In this document: one piece after another, positions 33,485 through 44,749 of the stretch
Layout: each line of letters starts with the position of its first letter
Numbering within the stretch: the stretch's first letter is position 1
NCBI GenBank assembly: GCA_963970005.1
Contig: CAXAMN010029027.1
Location: 1,660,287 to 1,724,286 of the forward strand
DNA: 64,000 nucleotides
From: Durusdinium trenchii
Taxonomy: Eukaryota; Sar; Dinophyceae; Suessiales; Symbiodiniaceae
Direction: 5' to 3'
Made by a program: the position numbers and the translations under genes
Notes under the pieces: generated by a model
The model's input: the letters and a program-made list of their open reading frames with translations, nothing else
What the model was told of the DNA's origin: nothing
Databases searched by the model: none

Positions 33485-34556
33485 AGAGGTTTTTCGGGTC
33501 TGCCAAATGCAGGATTGGACGAACATGAAATCCAGGATTTGGGCTCTCAAAGGGCATTTTTAAGGGATCCCAAGTTCAGTTTGTTCATCCATCATTGGGG
33601 TGATTCCGCCAAACGTGCATGTTGGAATCCCGAATCCCCTTTGACGAAAATGGTTTCGGAGGATGGACATTTGGTTGAAACATCTCCTTTGACTCGCCCC
33701 CTTCGGGTGGGGGCATGTGTCCGGCTGATGTTTTCAGGCTGGCGGCGGATGGGCTGACTTGGCTGCTGGCAGTGATCCCTATCTAGCTTCTTGGATGGGC
33801 AGGTTGGACAGATCTCCCGACAGTCGAAGGTGGAAAGTCTGAACCAACGGATTTTTTTCTCAGGTGAGTGAGACGGTGACGTCTCTCACTGGCGTTTGAA
33901 CCTGTCATCTATTCACTGGGTTGGTCGCACGCACCCTTGGAGGCAAGCGAGGGAGCACGCTTGGAGGCAAGCTACAGCAAGCACGAAGTCACACCCTTTT
34001 GCTGAGAGCCAATTCGATGTAATGGGCTTGATAAGGGTCCTCCCTGCTGGCGCCTGGCCTTCCGACCAGCAACTTCAGAGATTTTGGCAGATGTTGCCTC
34101 GGTCATCTCTCATGATCCAAAGGGTGGGAGTGGCCTCTTCGTGCTGCCATGCGAGGTTCACACATGGCCGGAGTTCCAATGCTGCTTGGCTGGAGCTTCC
34201 CTGAAAAAAAGGACGTGGAACACGGTGCCGAAGAACCGGAAAGGTATAGTTTAGATGGACATGTCGTTGATAGGCTGCCACTTCTTTACATGCAAATCTG
34301 CTCAGCACAAGGCTGTATTGAACTTGCAGGAAAGGAAGAGCCCTCCCCGTGCAAGAATGATCATGGCATTAACCCGAGTTTGGGGCATGCCCACAGCCGC
34401 AAAATCGTGTCCATCATGCAGAGAACTGCACAAGTCATCCTCACTCAAAGTCATCCTTTCCATCAGCTCAGTCGTTTCGTTCGGGAAGGAAGACTCGTCG
34501 CCGGCCCCCTGCGCCGCCGCGTTGGGCCGGATCCCTTTGAACGGCGCCGAAGCCAG

Positions 34557-34643
34557 GCTATCGCGATATCATCTTCTACTGGAAGTATTTCCTTTGCACC
34601 GACCTGCGCGTCTTCCCCAAGGTCAATGCACCTCAGATGAAGG
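34557..34643 (+). CDS. Gene C exon, run 3, GC donor
   Basis: Acceptor AGCCAG. It encodes YRDIIFYWKYFLCTDLRVF, then PKVNAPQMK. Phase to the next exon requires a GC donor (AAGG/GCGGGG). GTCAAT at 34622 is the alternative but breaks phase. Confidence 0.6.
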
Positions 34644-34749
34644 GCGGGGCAAGAGATTCTTGAAGGACACCTAGATGAATAGTGGGTGAGTGGTTGTCAA
34701 CAACGAGCCGGAGGTAAGTTGTGGTTGGTGGCTTCCTTATGCAGTGTAG

Positions 34750-34832
34750 GGCTGATTGTATGGGTTCTTCGGCCTTTCGATCAACTCGCCGCTGAGGAAT
34801 ATGTGCCGCAAAGTGCCTACCTCAAGTGGCAG
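34750..34832 (+). CDS. Gene C exon, run 3
   Basis: Encodes LIVWVLRPFDQLAAEEYV, then PQSAYLKWQ, ending at GTGGTG. The frame stays open for 25 more codons (DEQKAFGCPPNRGPAD), so the exon may be longer. Confidence 0.5.
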
Positions 34833-34994
34833 GTGGTGGATGAACAGAAGGCCTTTGGCTGCCCGCCCAACCGAGGCCCAGCCGACGTCACGCCGGATGG
34901 AACATGGAAGCAACGAAGGAGACGACCATGGCCCACCCCCCCAAAAATGACCTTTGATAGGGCTAGTCATCTGGGCCTTTATAGGGCTAGTTAC

Positions 34995-35081
34995 CTACCA
35001 GGACCTTCCAACAGCTGGTTTTTGGACATCTCTTAACCTCTAAGAGGCTATTTATAGACACCTCTTGGTGCCGGCCTGGTG
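34995..35081. mobile_element. Family A MITE-like element, copy 7
   Basis: TACCAGGACCTTCC at left, GGCCTGGTGG at right, core GGCTATTTATAGACACC. Intronic. Confidence 0.65.
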
Positions 35082-35470
35082 GGATAGTCTTGTTGGGGTT
35101 CTTCAACCTGACATGCCCCACACCTTAGGACGTGCCGAAGGATCCGCGATTCGCGCATCTTACTCTTTGAGGGTCATTGGAACTCTGGAGACTCTGGAGG
35201 AGAGGTCACACCCAGCGCAAGCCCAGCGAGAAGGTGGATGAGATGCCGCATCTTCTGTGAGGTGTCCTCTTCGAAGAAATGATTGAGATGCCCCAACAGA
35301 CATGAATTCCGAAAAGCAATCACCGCCATAGTCTGAGTCTTAGTTGCTATTTTTGCAGACCAAAATACTCCAATGGTTCCCGTTTCAACAGGATGGGGCG
35401 TCTCCTTCTACACAACCATGAAGCTTGTCCTCTTTGAACCGGTCCGGTCTCCCTCTATGGCTCCCACCAG

Positions 35471-35569
35471 GAACCAGCCCCTCGTCGTCCCCCGCCACGC
35501 CCGCCACGCCCGCCGGTCCGCCCGGTCCGGGCGCCCTCCCGGTCCGGTCTCCGTCCACCGTCCCCGGAG
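35471..35569 (+). CDS. Gene C exon, run 3, proline-rich linker
   Basis: Acceptor CCACCAG, consensus-like donor GTAAAG, 33 codons, phase 0 to 0. It encodes EPAPRRPPPRPPRPPVRP and more of the same. The other frame (Ser/Pro/Ala repeats) is also open, but phase favours this one. Confidence 0.5.
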
Positions 35570-36115
35570 GTAAAGTCTTCTTGGTCTCAGCGCTTGGGAA
35601 GGATCCGGAACGGGCGGTCCAGACGTCTCGCGCGTCTCGAGACGAGAGTGGGGCGTTCTGGGAGCTGGGTGCGGCGGGTGCTGGTGTCGGTGTTTGGGGC
35701 GTTCTGGTGTCTTGGAGAGCGGTGTCTTTGGTCGTTCTCGGTGTGGATGGGACTGGAAGTTGGGACTCTTGGTTGGTGGCTGCTCTCAGGGTCATGAGAT
35801 TGAGATGATGACCCCTCTTGGCGAGAGGAGAGACCTTGGAGGGGTCAACCGTTGCCGATCGGGTTCTGAGAGGTTTTCATTATAGGAAGGTTTTCAGTAG
35901 CTCTCTCCTCGAGGCGACCGACCTGCGCCCAACAGAAGAGTTCCACTTTCTATAGAATCCAGCTTTTGATAGGGCCTACATATGCCTATATACATATGCC
36001 CACTCTTTCGCTCGCATTTCTCCCCTTGGCTGCCAGCATGCCCCTATACTTCATTCCCCACAAAAGGGACCCGGCTCCGCCTCCTCCGCTCCCCGCCTCC
36101 TCCGCTCTCCGCCAG

Positions 36116-36167
36116 GAGCATCTGCTCAAGCACGATGTGCCGCCGCATCGGCCGAAGCCGCCCGCCA
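36116..36167 (+). CDS. Gene C exon, run 3
   Basis: Acceptor CCGCCAG after a long pyrimidine tract. It encodes EHLLKHDVPPHRPKPPA. Donor GTGGGC keeps phase; GTGGCC ten bases on does not. Confidence 0.5.
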
Positions 36168-37060
36168 GTGGGCTGCGGTGGCCTTCGGTGCGGTCGAGCG
36201 ACGCGAGAGACGCGGGAGACAACGCGGAGCGCGTGGCGTGCGGAGACGCGTGCGGTGGGCGGTGGCTTCTGCGATGTGGGGTGGGTGGTGGTCGACGTGG
36301 ATGGCGGGGTTTGGAAGGGCTAATTGGACAGCGCTAGAACTGCACAGTCCCAGTGGTTCGTCAGCTTCCCTTCGCTGTTGGGGGTGATGCGACTTCTGTC
36401 TGCACGACCACGCCTCACCGGTGTCCGAGAAGCTCACATATCTGTGTGTCTTTCGGTCGTTTCGTCCACCGAGTGCAGGCTTTGATCTGTTTTGCGTAGA
36501 CCCAGACGCTCCAAACAGTCCCTGGTCCATCCATCGGGATTTCTTGGAGGGTTCCGGACCCTGACCCCAGGCTTCGGGCTTTCAGCCCCCGACTGAATCA
36601 CGGAGGGTCACTCGGGTCGCGTCTGGGAAGGCCGCCCTGCCGTCGCATCACACTAAGACGCCTGTGAGCAGCTTGGCGAAAGATCCACACCCTGAGCTTT
36701 CCCAAGAGTCTCTGTGGTTCAAATCCCCAAGTGGTTGTCTTTGACCATCTTTCCCCCTTGTTTTGTCAAGAACATGTGTCGATGAACATCGAATTGTTGA
36801 TCAGCCTTCCAGAAGGCCAGCTTTGAAGTCTTGGAATGACACAGTCTGGGGGCAAGTTCAATCAATTCGCAAGAAACGAGGGATTTCCGGGGGTGGATCC
36901 TGGCAGGCACCTCTGGCCCACATGGCCCACATCACCCCTCCCGATTCTGTAGGAACTGTCCGTCTGAGAAGCATGGGGATCGTCTGGTCCGAGACCACGA
37001 CTCACCGGATCCTCCTTTCGAGCGCTGGGCCGCCCTGCTTGGGGGGTTGAGGAACGGAAG

Positions 37061-37150
37061 ACGACTTGCTCTACATGCGGAGCCTGCCGACCTTCAACGA
37101 GATGCTGCGGGCCTCCGACTCGGAGGTCCAGCCACCCGCCGCTTTTGTGG
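37061..37150 (+). CDS. Gene C exon, run 3
   Basis: Acceptor CGGAAG, donor GTAAAC. It encodes DDLLYMRSLPTFNEMLRA, then SDSEVQPPAAFV. Good splice sites, in phase. Confidence 0.7.
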
Positions 37151-37298
37151 GTAAACACCCTGAGCCGTCAAGAACCCTGATACGTCATAAGTATATTACC
37201 ATACCATACCACCATACCATTGAGTTCCTTTCACGTGTTTCACGTGCATTTCACCACTGGTGCAAGTCGCGAACAGTCCTTCACAGTAGTTGTTCATG

Positions 37299-37383
37299 TA
37301 CCAGCACCCTCCAACAAGTCACCAATTGAAACCGGTTAGGGCCTAACAACCCTCCAAAGGAGACCTGTTGGAGGGTGCTGGTA
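37299..37383. mobile_element. Family A-like element with perfect 18-bp inverted ends
   Basis: TACCAGCACCCTCCAACA at the left is the exact reverse complement of the right end. Inner sequence differs from the other copies, so it may be a separate subfamily. TA at both borders. Confidence 0.85.
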
Positions 37384-37745
37384 TGTTGAGTTTCGAGCGG
37401 TGCATCGCGTGTGGAGCGTTGTGCAAGTCTCAAGAATCCTGGTAGGGCCTAGGGTGACCATGTCAGGTGATCTATTCGGTTCATGTTGGGAAAACCAGGG
37501 GTTTCCTCCCCGGATGCCATAACCCACTGCCCGAGAATCCTGCCCATGTGAAGGACGATACATTACATGTCATTGGCTGTTCGACTGAGTTGTCTTGCCT
37601 GTGCTGAAAGGCTCCACTTGGTCACGGAGAATGGAACGGCATTCTCTTGCAGTCAAGACCTTGAATTCGCATAGACATGCGTAGACCAAGCCAAAGCCAT
37701 CCATGGTAAGGGAAGGGGTTGATCATGTCCCCTTCTGCCGCCGAG

Positions 37746-37921
37746 ATGTGTCGGATTCAAGACGATTAAACCCGCTGCTGGAAAAGCACCGGGAGGCCTT
37801 GCTGTCCTTCTTGACAGTGCCCTACATCCGAATGCCACTGGTGCTGGCCTTCTTCACGACGGGAGATCGGGTGAACAGCTTGTTCGACCAGGGGCTGCAG
37901 CAGATTTTGCAGGCGGAACGG
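37746..37921 (+). CDS. Gene C exon, run 3, conserved-looking core
   Basis: Start after GCCGAG keeps phase with 37150. It encodes VSDSRRLNPLLEKHREALL, then SFLTVPYIRMPLVLAFF, TTGDRVNSLFDQGLQQIL and QAER. Donor GTGGGT. This is the stretch I find most like the N-terminal region of giant DUF3638-type proteins. Confidence 0.75.
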
Positions 37922-38308
37922 GTGGGTGGGCGCTGGTGCTGGGGAGTTTTCGGCTTTTTTCCCGGTTTTGGGCTGGCGGATGCAAAGGGAGATGGTTTTC
38001 CCCTCCAAGGGAGCATGAAGCTTTTGTGCACCGAGGGGCGGTTTGAAGGGGGGACGGCGACTTCGTGCCCAACGACACATGGATGGGTCATTCGAACAGG
38101 TCTCCCTCTATCGCGGCACAGACCCTTCTCCCCGGAACCCCCGAACCCAGACCACGACCCGTGTGGTAAACCACGTGAAACAGCCGCTCCCGAACGCCCC
38201 TTGAGTAGGGGGCTACCACCCGTTGACATCACCTCTTCCACCTCAACCCAACACGGGAAAGCCGCTCCCCAACACGTGGAGGCACCACCCGTTCGTTCTT
38301 CCTCCGAG

Positions 38309-38365
38309 GCAGTGATCTTGGAGCCCGGCAAGCTGTTGGAGCCCATGAACTGGGCCGCCGCTCCA
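38309..38365 (+). CDS. Gene C exon, run 3
   Basis: Nineteen codons, AVILEPGKLLEPMNWAAAP, between CTCCGAG and GTGACT. Phase 0 on both sides, continuing the helix of the previous exon. Confidence 0.65.
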
Positions 38366-38627
38366 GTGACTTGGACCGCTGGACGCTCACGACGGGTGGG
38401 ATGGCGTCCTCGGATCCGCGCGGAGGAGAGGAGAGAGGGGTCGAGGAGCGAAGAAAAGGCTTTCTTTCAAAGGAATTACCATAGAAAGGATGGGACACTC
38501 CACTGAAACTTCTTGAGGTGCTGAAGTTGTTACAGGATGGATCGGAGGACAACCGACCGCACCATCGGCAACTTCGTCTTCGGGCTCATTCGGCCATGCG
38601 CCGAACGAAAGGGATCCATCATGCACG

Positions 38628-38719
38628 ACCAGGGCCTTCAAGGGGTGGTTTTTCTGAACACCCGAATCACGGCTATATAAGGGGCTATAAATAGACACCC
38701 CGACAGGAGGGTCCTGGTA
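38628..38719. mobile_element. Family A MITE-like element, copy 9
   Basis: CCAGGGCCTTC at left, GAGGGTCCTGGTA at right, core GGGGCTATAAATAGACACCC. Intronic, between the exons at 38309 and 39045. Confidence 0.8.
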
Positions 38720-39044
38720 TATATTTTACTGGTCCGGTTGCATTTGGGGACATTTTAGCTCCACTTTGGGACATGTTCGACATGTTCGGGTCCAGTAAGT
38801 CTACACTGCCTGCAGCAGGCCAGATGAAACACCGCCTGCTCCTGTTTCATTCTTGAATAGGAGGCAAAAACATATGGCTCGAGGTAATCCTGGTAAAAAA
38901 ACCGACACCACCGTCATCCTCTGCTTCATGTTCCACTTGGAGATGGAGATGGAGCACCCTGACTCCAACGGCCGTGGGCCCCTCACCGGCGCGCTCCGCA
39001 CACCGCCCGGACCTCGCGCGCCCGGACCTCGCGCGCGCGCCCAG

Positions 39045-39135
39045 GAGAACGTGCCGGCGAACTCGTCGGCGGAGCAAGAGCTCGTGGCTTCGCCCTACGG
39101 GCAACTCTTGACCGATGCCCAGAGCGATTTGGGGG
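39045..39135 (+). CDS. Gene C exon, run 3
   Basis: Acceptor GCCCAG, donor GTGGAC. It encodes ENVPANSSAEQELVASPYGQ, then LLTDAQSDLG. In phase with 38309-38365. Confidence 0.72.
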
Positions 39136-40366
39136 GTGGACGGCGGCGCCGGTGCGGTGGTGAGGGGTGAGGGGTGAGGATGTGTCATCCGAGATGGGTT
39201 TTGGGGCAAAAAGAGGGAGAAAAGAACAAGAAACATGGAGAGATGCCCAACAACATCCAGAAGTTCATTTTTGCACCAGGGAAAAGATCGTTGACAGTTT
39301 GACTTTTTGTTTAGATTCTTTGTGCAATCGAATCTATGATGTCTGGGTGGGGAAACTGTGATTATTTTCTTTCATTTTCTTTCATCTGGAACCACATAGC
39401 AAAGACCCTAAAGACGATCAGCACGAAAAACACACCCCAAAGCTCCTAGACCCTTTCTTGGTAGCCATAGAAGCCTGTGAAGGGAAGGCTCCTAGTTCAC
39501 CGGCGCGCAAAGCGCCGACCGGCGCTTGTTTGGGGCGGCGTTTGCCGGGTGGAGCGAGCGCGCTCAGCACGAAGCACCGCACTAGAGGACCGGTCAGTGG
39601 AGGGAAGCATCCAAACGGTCAGTGGGGCTTTTGGATTTGGTGGTTTTGGAGGGAGTCCACACACTCCCCAAGGAAGCCCGAAGGTGGAAAACCACCCTGG
39701 TTTGAAGAGGCCCAAGGTTGGGTTTGTTGTCATGTTCATCAAAAGGCAGTGAACATTCAAGTCAAAGGTCAGGTAACATTGAAGAGTGCATAAACTGTGG
39801 TGAAGTCTGGTAATCATGAGGCATGAGGCTCAAGTATGTCGAAAAAACCTTCCTGAGTCGAGGACATGTGCTGAACAGCTCCGAAGGAGTCCGCTGAAGG
39901 TGATCTGTTGAGATTACTTTGGTTTCAAGAACAGCTTCAAATCATTCAACTGGGCCTGGGAGCTCAACAGGATTTCAACACCCAAAAACACCTGAGGTGA
40001 ATCCCAACAGAACTTAAGGTAGTATAGTCGGTACGGTATTGTGGTAAAGAGGATCCACTACTTTGGTTTCTTCGTGCTGGCTTGTGCAGTCATTACCACT
40101 TAACGCATGTTCTGCGATGTGTCCGACGCTTATCCGATTTGGCCCGGCTTCTCGGCTCAAGAACGGGTAAATATTTAACGAGCAGTTTGTGATCGCTTGG
40201 CATTTAATTGTGGCTTAACACTCGAGGGCCCTCGAGTGCTATCGAGTGCCTTCCGGAAGTGACGCCGAATGAACTCGCTGGCGTCAGAGTTGCAGCCACC
40301 CGTGGCTCGTAGCACCGCTTCAACCTCTGGTGATTCGCGTGCTGAAGAAAGCCAATCAGGGTCCGC

Positions 40367-40412
40367 GGACTCCAGGTCCCAGGACTCCAGGTCCCAGGAC
40401 TCCAGGTCCCAG
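40367..40412. repeat. Three 15-bp tandem units
   Basis: GGACTCCAGGTCCCA three times. Length is a multiple of three, and a 64-codon Ser-rich ORF (40269-40463) runs through it, but coding is not otherwise supported. Confidence 0.85.
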
Positions 40413-41220
40413 TGGACGACGGCAGGATCAGGCGACACCTCCACTAGTGACCTGACAGCATAAACTTTGAGAGGCTGGACGCATGAGTCATCGGAAGTTC
40501 TGGGGTGAGGGCAAAGGGGTTTTGGTGCGGAGAGTCTGATGATAGAATAGCAGATGGAATAGGAGATCCTCAAAGTTGATTTAGACTCAACCTCAGAGTG
40601 ATACTCCTATAGGATAAACACCTCAAAGTTTAGGTCCTCTTTGCTCCGCACGACCAGCTTGGGGAGAGTCTGATGGAATCTGATTCGGTCCAACCGAAAT
40701 TGGTCAAACCGAAATCCCAGTGAAATGACCCTGCCGGGCTTGGTCCAAAGGAACACGACCACCGGGGCGTTGTGTTCCTTGGCGTTTCTGGTGTTCCTTG
40801 GCATGTGGCTCGGGTAAAGTGCCCTTTCTGGTCGGATCCATCGAAGACTTGGCCGGACTTGGCTCCAAATATTGTGCAGCAGGCTTTACAATGCATGCAA
40901 TATACAACTGGGTCCAAAACTGTTGGATGCACACATGCAGATGCATACATAGCAATTAATTTGTGAGGATGTACTGGGATGTAGGCATATTGATCATGTA
41001 CGGGATTCACAGCAAAACTCTGGGTCAATGGGTAAACCAAGAGAAAGCCTGCATGGTTCATTCAAAGCTTCGATTAAGTTGAACGCGCCATTTCTGAGTT
41101 TTGCTGATTTCAGTGGGAATGTCTCATATTCTCTCCAACCTCCATCCAATTCTGACCCCATTGGACCGCGTTCTTGGATCGCGTTCGAAAAACGCCGCGT
41201 TTGCGGTGATTCCAGGTCAG

Positions 41221-41319
41221 GAGGAGGATCACAGCAATGGCAGATGCCAACCATGTATTTTCAATCAGTCTCAAACAGGATGTCCGATGCCCGGCGGAAA
41301 TGACTTCTGCGGCGATTTT
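41221..41319 (+). pseudogene. Possible decayed CCCH-like zinc motif
   Basis: Inside a 142-codon ORF (41101-41529), after TCCAGGTCAG, the frame reads DHSNGRCQPCIFNQSQTGC and then GNDFCGDF. H-x2-G-x-C-x-P-C-x-F followed by G-C is a motif I recall as frequent in dinoflagellate proteins. The usual closing cysteine and histidine are not at the expected spacing, so this is either a decayed copy or an exon cut by an intron. Confidence 0.4.
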
Positions 41320-42698
41320 CCAGGAACCGGACAAATGGCTTGGAGTTTAGACATTGGTCTCCTAGACATTGAAAATGAACAAGATTCCGGACTCCATGAT
41401 TCAGCGAAGGAGTCAGTGGTGATGAAATACTGTACAGATAGGATTAAGAAACTGTATACTGTATATTATATATATCCCCTTTCTCAGTTTGGTCCGCCTC
41501 GTTCCGGCAATAACAACCGCCTTTCATGACCTTCCCAATTAGTTTGGTCCACCTGTCTTGGGGCCTCTTTTTGCGTCACTAACGATACTAACGGCCTTTC
41601 TTTCCTTCTTCAACCCCTTTAATTTCACCAATCAATCCCTCATCCCATGGTCCTATTGCCAGTCAATTTATATAGCACCCCTTCTTCAAAACTTTCAACA
41701 CACATTTTGCTGCTGCTGGCTCATTGTTGGCACGTACCTTTGGCAGTTTGCGCATTCACTGCCAAAGTGGTGGAAATGCGCAGCATGGCGCAGCAACTGC
41801 CCAGGTGTAGTCTTGATGCTCATCACCCATGTTGTGTAGTCAAGTGTAGTCTTGATGCTTCTCAAGCAACTCATCCGACTCATCCATGTCTTCAGCCTCC
41901 TCACTCAGTTCTCCAGCCCTTGGACTCGATTTTCATCGCACTGTTCTGAAGACCTGCACGCAAGCCCTCCAAACTCACAGAATTCCAAGGCCACCCCCAG
42001 AAAGTTTGTCAAAAGAACATCTATAAACCTCGCCAACAATTTTTAAGCTCCGGAACGGGGAGGCCATAGACCCTCTATTCACGCCTCTCCCCATTAATTT
42101 GCTCTCCCTCATAGGCTTTTGTCGCCCTTTCCAATAAACTAGACCATTTTTTTTTACTTCCACCTTTCTTCTTCCCTGTCCTTTTCCTTCTCCTTGTTCT
42201 CCACATGCTTGCCATCCTTCTCACAGCTCCAGGGTGTGCTCTTAAACACATGTGGCAGGTGCCAGCACGTGGTCCACGCCGCACGTGGTCCACGCCGGTC
42301 CAATCCAAATGGGTTTGAGATTCCACGGGAACTGGCCGTCAAGGCATCACAGAGTCGGATTCACCACATGCTATGCTTCGGAGCCACCGTTCAAGTGCAT
42401 CACCAAGTGCAGCCTTCAATTTTGAGTCCGTTCTTGCCCCAGTTGTGTGAACACGACATATACTGTAGCGTTTAGGTCCAAGTTTAGGTGGTTTCAAGTG
42501 AGGCAGGAGGACTGTTCCAACATTTGCAGCGCTTTTCTATAGTTCTTCCCAGGTCTCTTCCACCACTAGGGTTCGGACCAAGGAAGGGTGCTCGCTGCAC
42601 CTATTGTCATCAGCTGCACCCTTTGATCATCCGGCGTTCCAAGCTCCGTCGTGGGCCAAGAGAGAGGCAGGGAGAGTTGGATTGAAGAGCATCCTTGT

Positions 42699-42793
42699 TC
42701 CTAGTAGCTTCTTGTCCCTAGTAATTAGTACGGCCTGGAGCCCCTAGTAGCGTCTTTGCTCCTAGTGGCAATGCCAGGAGCCCCTAGTAGCTT
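42699..42793. repeat. CCTAGTAGC array
   Basis: Several CCTAGTAGC or CCTAGTAATTAG units around GCCAGGAGCCCC. The array at 59665 has the same layout with CCGTTCGTAGC in place of CCTAGTAGC. Confidence 0.7.
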
Positions 42794-43445
42794 CAAAGAG
42801 AGCTATATAAGCGCTTTGAGGATCTCGAGAGCCATCGTCGTGATTAGCAAATCGAGGCCCAGTCGCTTCCTCTGATCCCATAGGGTCCGATGTTCAAGCC
42901 ACGGGGCAAGAGAGGGAGTTCCGTCCATTCCGCACCTTCTTCTCCACCACAGTGAGCCATTTGATGGGGAACGAGCCAGCTTGAACTTGACTAAGGATAC
43001 TAAGGTCAAAGTCAAATGATGAATAACAGAACAGATCCCTAAGGGTCCCAGACCCGAACTAAAATGAATGGAAAGGGTCTTGAGAGTCCAGACTCCTGCT
43101 ATAGAGGGTCCCCGGATCGTCTTGGCAGTTGCTCATTTCCAATCCTTAAATCATTCGCTCCAGGCGGCTCCAGGACTCTTGAAGAACACATCCAGCGTTT
43201 GGCCGTTCGCTGACCGATGTTCACACAACCCACCGACGAGCAACATCGTGTCGAGGATCTCCAAGAGGATTCTGCTCCTGTTCAGCGTCGACGACCTGGA
43301 TCTTGCGCAAGCGCCTTGGGCGTTTGCCGATCCACGATCCAGACGCTTTGGGCGTGCGGTTTCACGGGTGCTACTTTTTTGGTGTGCCCTTCTGGGTGCA
43401 GGCATCCAATAGCTCACCTGCTTGGGGATGGTGCAGGTGTAGCAG

Positions 43446-43530
43446 GGAACTTGGATTGTCGGAACAAGATCCACCGGTACTTCGACGCCTCCGAGTTCAA
43501 CGATGGGACTGGGAAGAACAACATCTTCCG
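43446..43530 (+). CDS. Gene C exon, probable
   Basis: Acceptor GTAGCAG, donor GTCATA. It encodes NLDCRNKIHRYFDASEFN, then DGTGKNNIFR. Phase would fit 39135 directly. A stop (TAG) follows seven codons after the donor. Confidence 0.55.
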
Positions 43531-44528
43531 GTCATATCGATCATAGTTCGCACACTCTTCCGGACAATTCTGGGTTTAGCTTGATAGGGTCGATTCATGT
43601 GTAATGGTAATTCTGCCGGGTCCCATGGGACGGTCTGGGTACATCATAGTTGAGTACTGAGTAGCAGGGCAAAGACGACATGCTTGGATCGTTTTCCCCC
43701 TCGGCCGGGGAAGTTGGGTTTTGGTCAGCTCAACACAGTGGCAGTACCGATGCAGTGGTGCCTGTTGGTTGTTTGGACCCAAAGGACAAGGCGGGCTGAA
43801 TATGAGCATTGAATACCTATCCTGAGTGTTCCAAAAAGGCGGGGTGGTGGCCGCGTTTGGTCCATTTGATCACTATGCTGCGAGTATCTCTTTTGACCCG
43901 GGTCCTCTTTCTTCATGGCAATGTTCTTGGAAGGAACACAGGGCCATCGGAAGATCTTTGGACAAGTAGCTCTTGAAGCCCTTGAGCAGGTCTTTTCCTT
44001 TTGTTTTTCATTGAAGACCTATGCGTTTTTAGTTTTTTTCCACATGATCCTCAGTGGAGTCACCCAAAAGAGTTTCTCAACGGAAGGCGGTTGTGAGTTC
44101 AGGCTCTCAATGTGTCAATTGCCTGAATTGAGGGGGACTTCCGGGGCCTCATCAAGAAGCACGATTGTTTAACCAAAATCAAACCCGAGAACCGTTCGCG
44201 ACAGTCCCATACCTACAACATGTCCTTTTTGAACGACACAAGTTGGTCAACTGCAAACTCGGAACACCTTCAATCTCAAGAATCAGTCTCCACAGGACTG
44301 TCTCCCTGAGTTGATTGTGAAGCTTAAGGGGCGGTCTTTTATGTTCTGTTGCATGTCATGTTTTTCTCTTTTGCCACGAAGGACAAGAATCTGAATCCTT
44401 GTCCACCAACGCGTGTCACTCACTGAAACGACTGGAGAGAAGACATGAGAAGACGATGGTGGCACCCTACAGGTCGCCCCGGTCGCAAAAACCTGTGGCC
44501 CACACGCGCGCGTGACGCGTGTGTTCAG

Positions 44529-44589
44529 GATGGACTTCAAGCAGAAGCACTCAGGAACCCATATGCCGCCTGGCTCACACCAAGATGAT
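44529..44589 (+). CDS. Possible gene C exon, frame ambiguous
   Basis: Acceptor TGTTCAG. Phase with 43530 selects MDFKQKHSGTHMPPGSHQDD, ending at GTTCAC. A rival frame gives EPICRLAHTKMMFTQREE. Confidence 0.35.
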
Positions 44590-44695
44590 GTTCACCCAGC
44601 GAGAAGAGACTCGTTTTTTTTCTCCAGCCAAGACGACCGGTTCACCCTTATGGTCTTCCGGGTGGTGTTTGTTCCTTGCTTTTTCCACTTCTCAG

Positions 44696-44749
44696 GCCGC
44701 TGAGTTCATTCGCAATCATTGGGACCAGCTTTCGGAGACAGGACCTGGA
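44696..44749 (+). CDS. Gene C exon, probable
   Basis: Acceptor TTCTCAG, consensus donor GTGAGT, 18 codons, AAEFIRNHWDQLSETGPG, phase 0. Confidence 0.65.

Larger units (their letters stand above)
39136..43445. other. Long stretch, few signals
   Basis: Probably a long gene C intron or several. It holds the in-frame 15-bp repeats at 40367, the zinc-motif segment at 41221 and the CCTAGTAGC array at 42699. A possible exon at 43164-43370 (NIVSRISKRILLLFSVDDLD in one frame, RTLEEHIQRLAV in another) is left uncalled because the two frames compete. Confidence 0.4.

Noticed and set aside
36705-36730. GGTTCAAATCCC, resembling a tRNA T-loop
   Set aside because: The flanks do not pair as a T-stem and no A or B box partner or acceptor stem is present.
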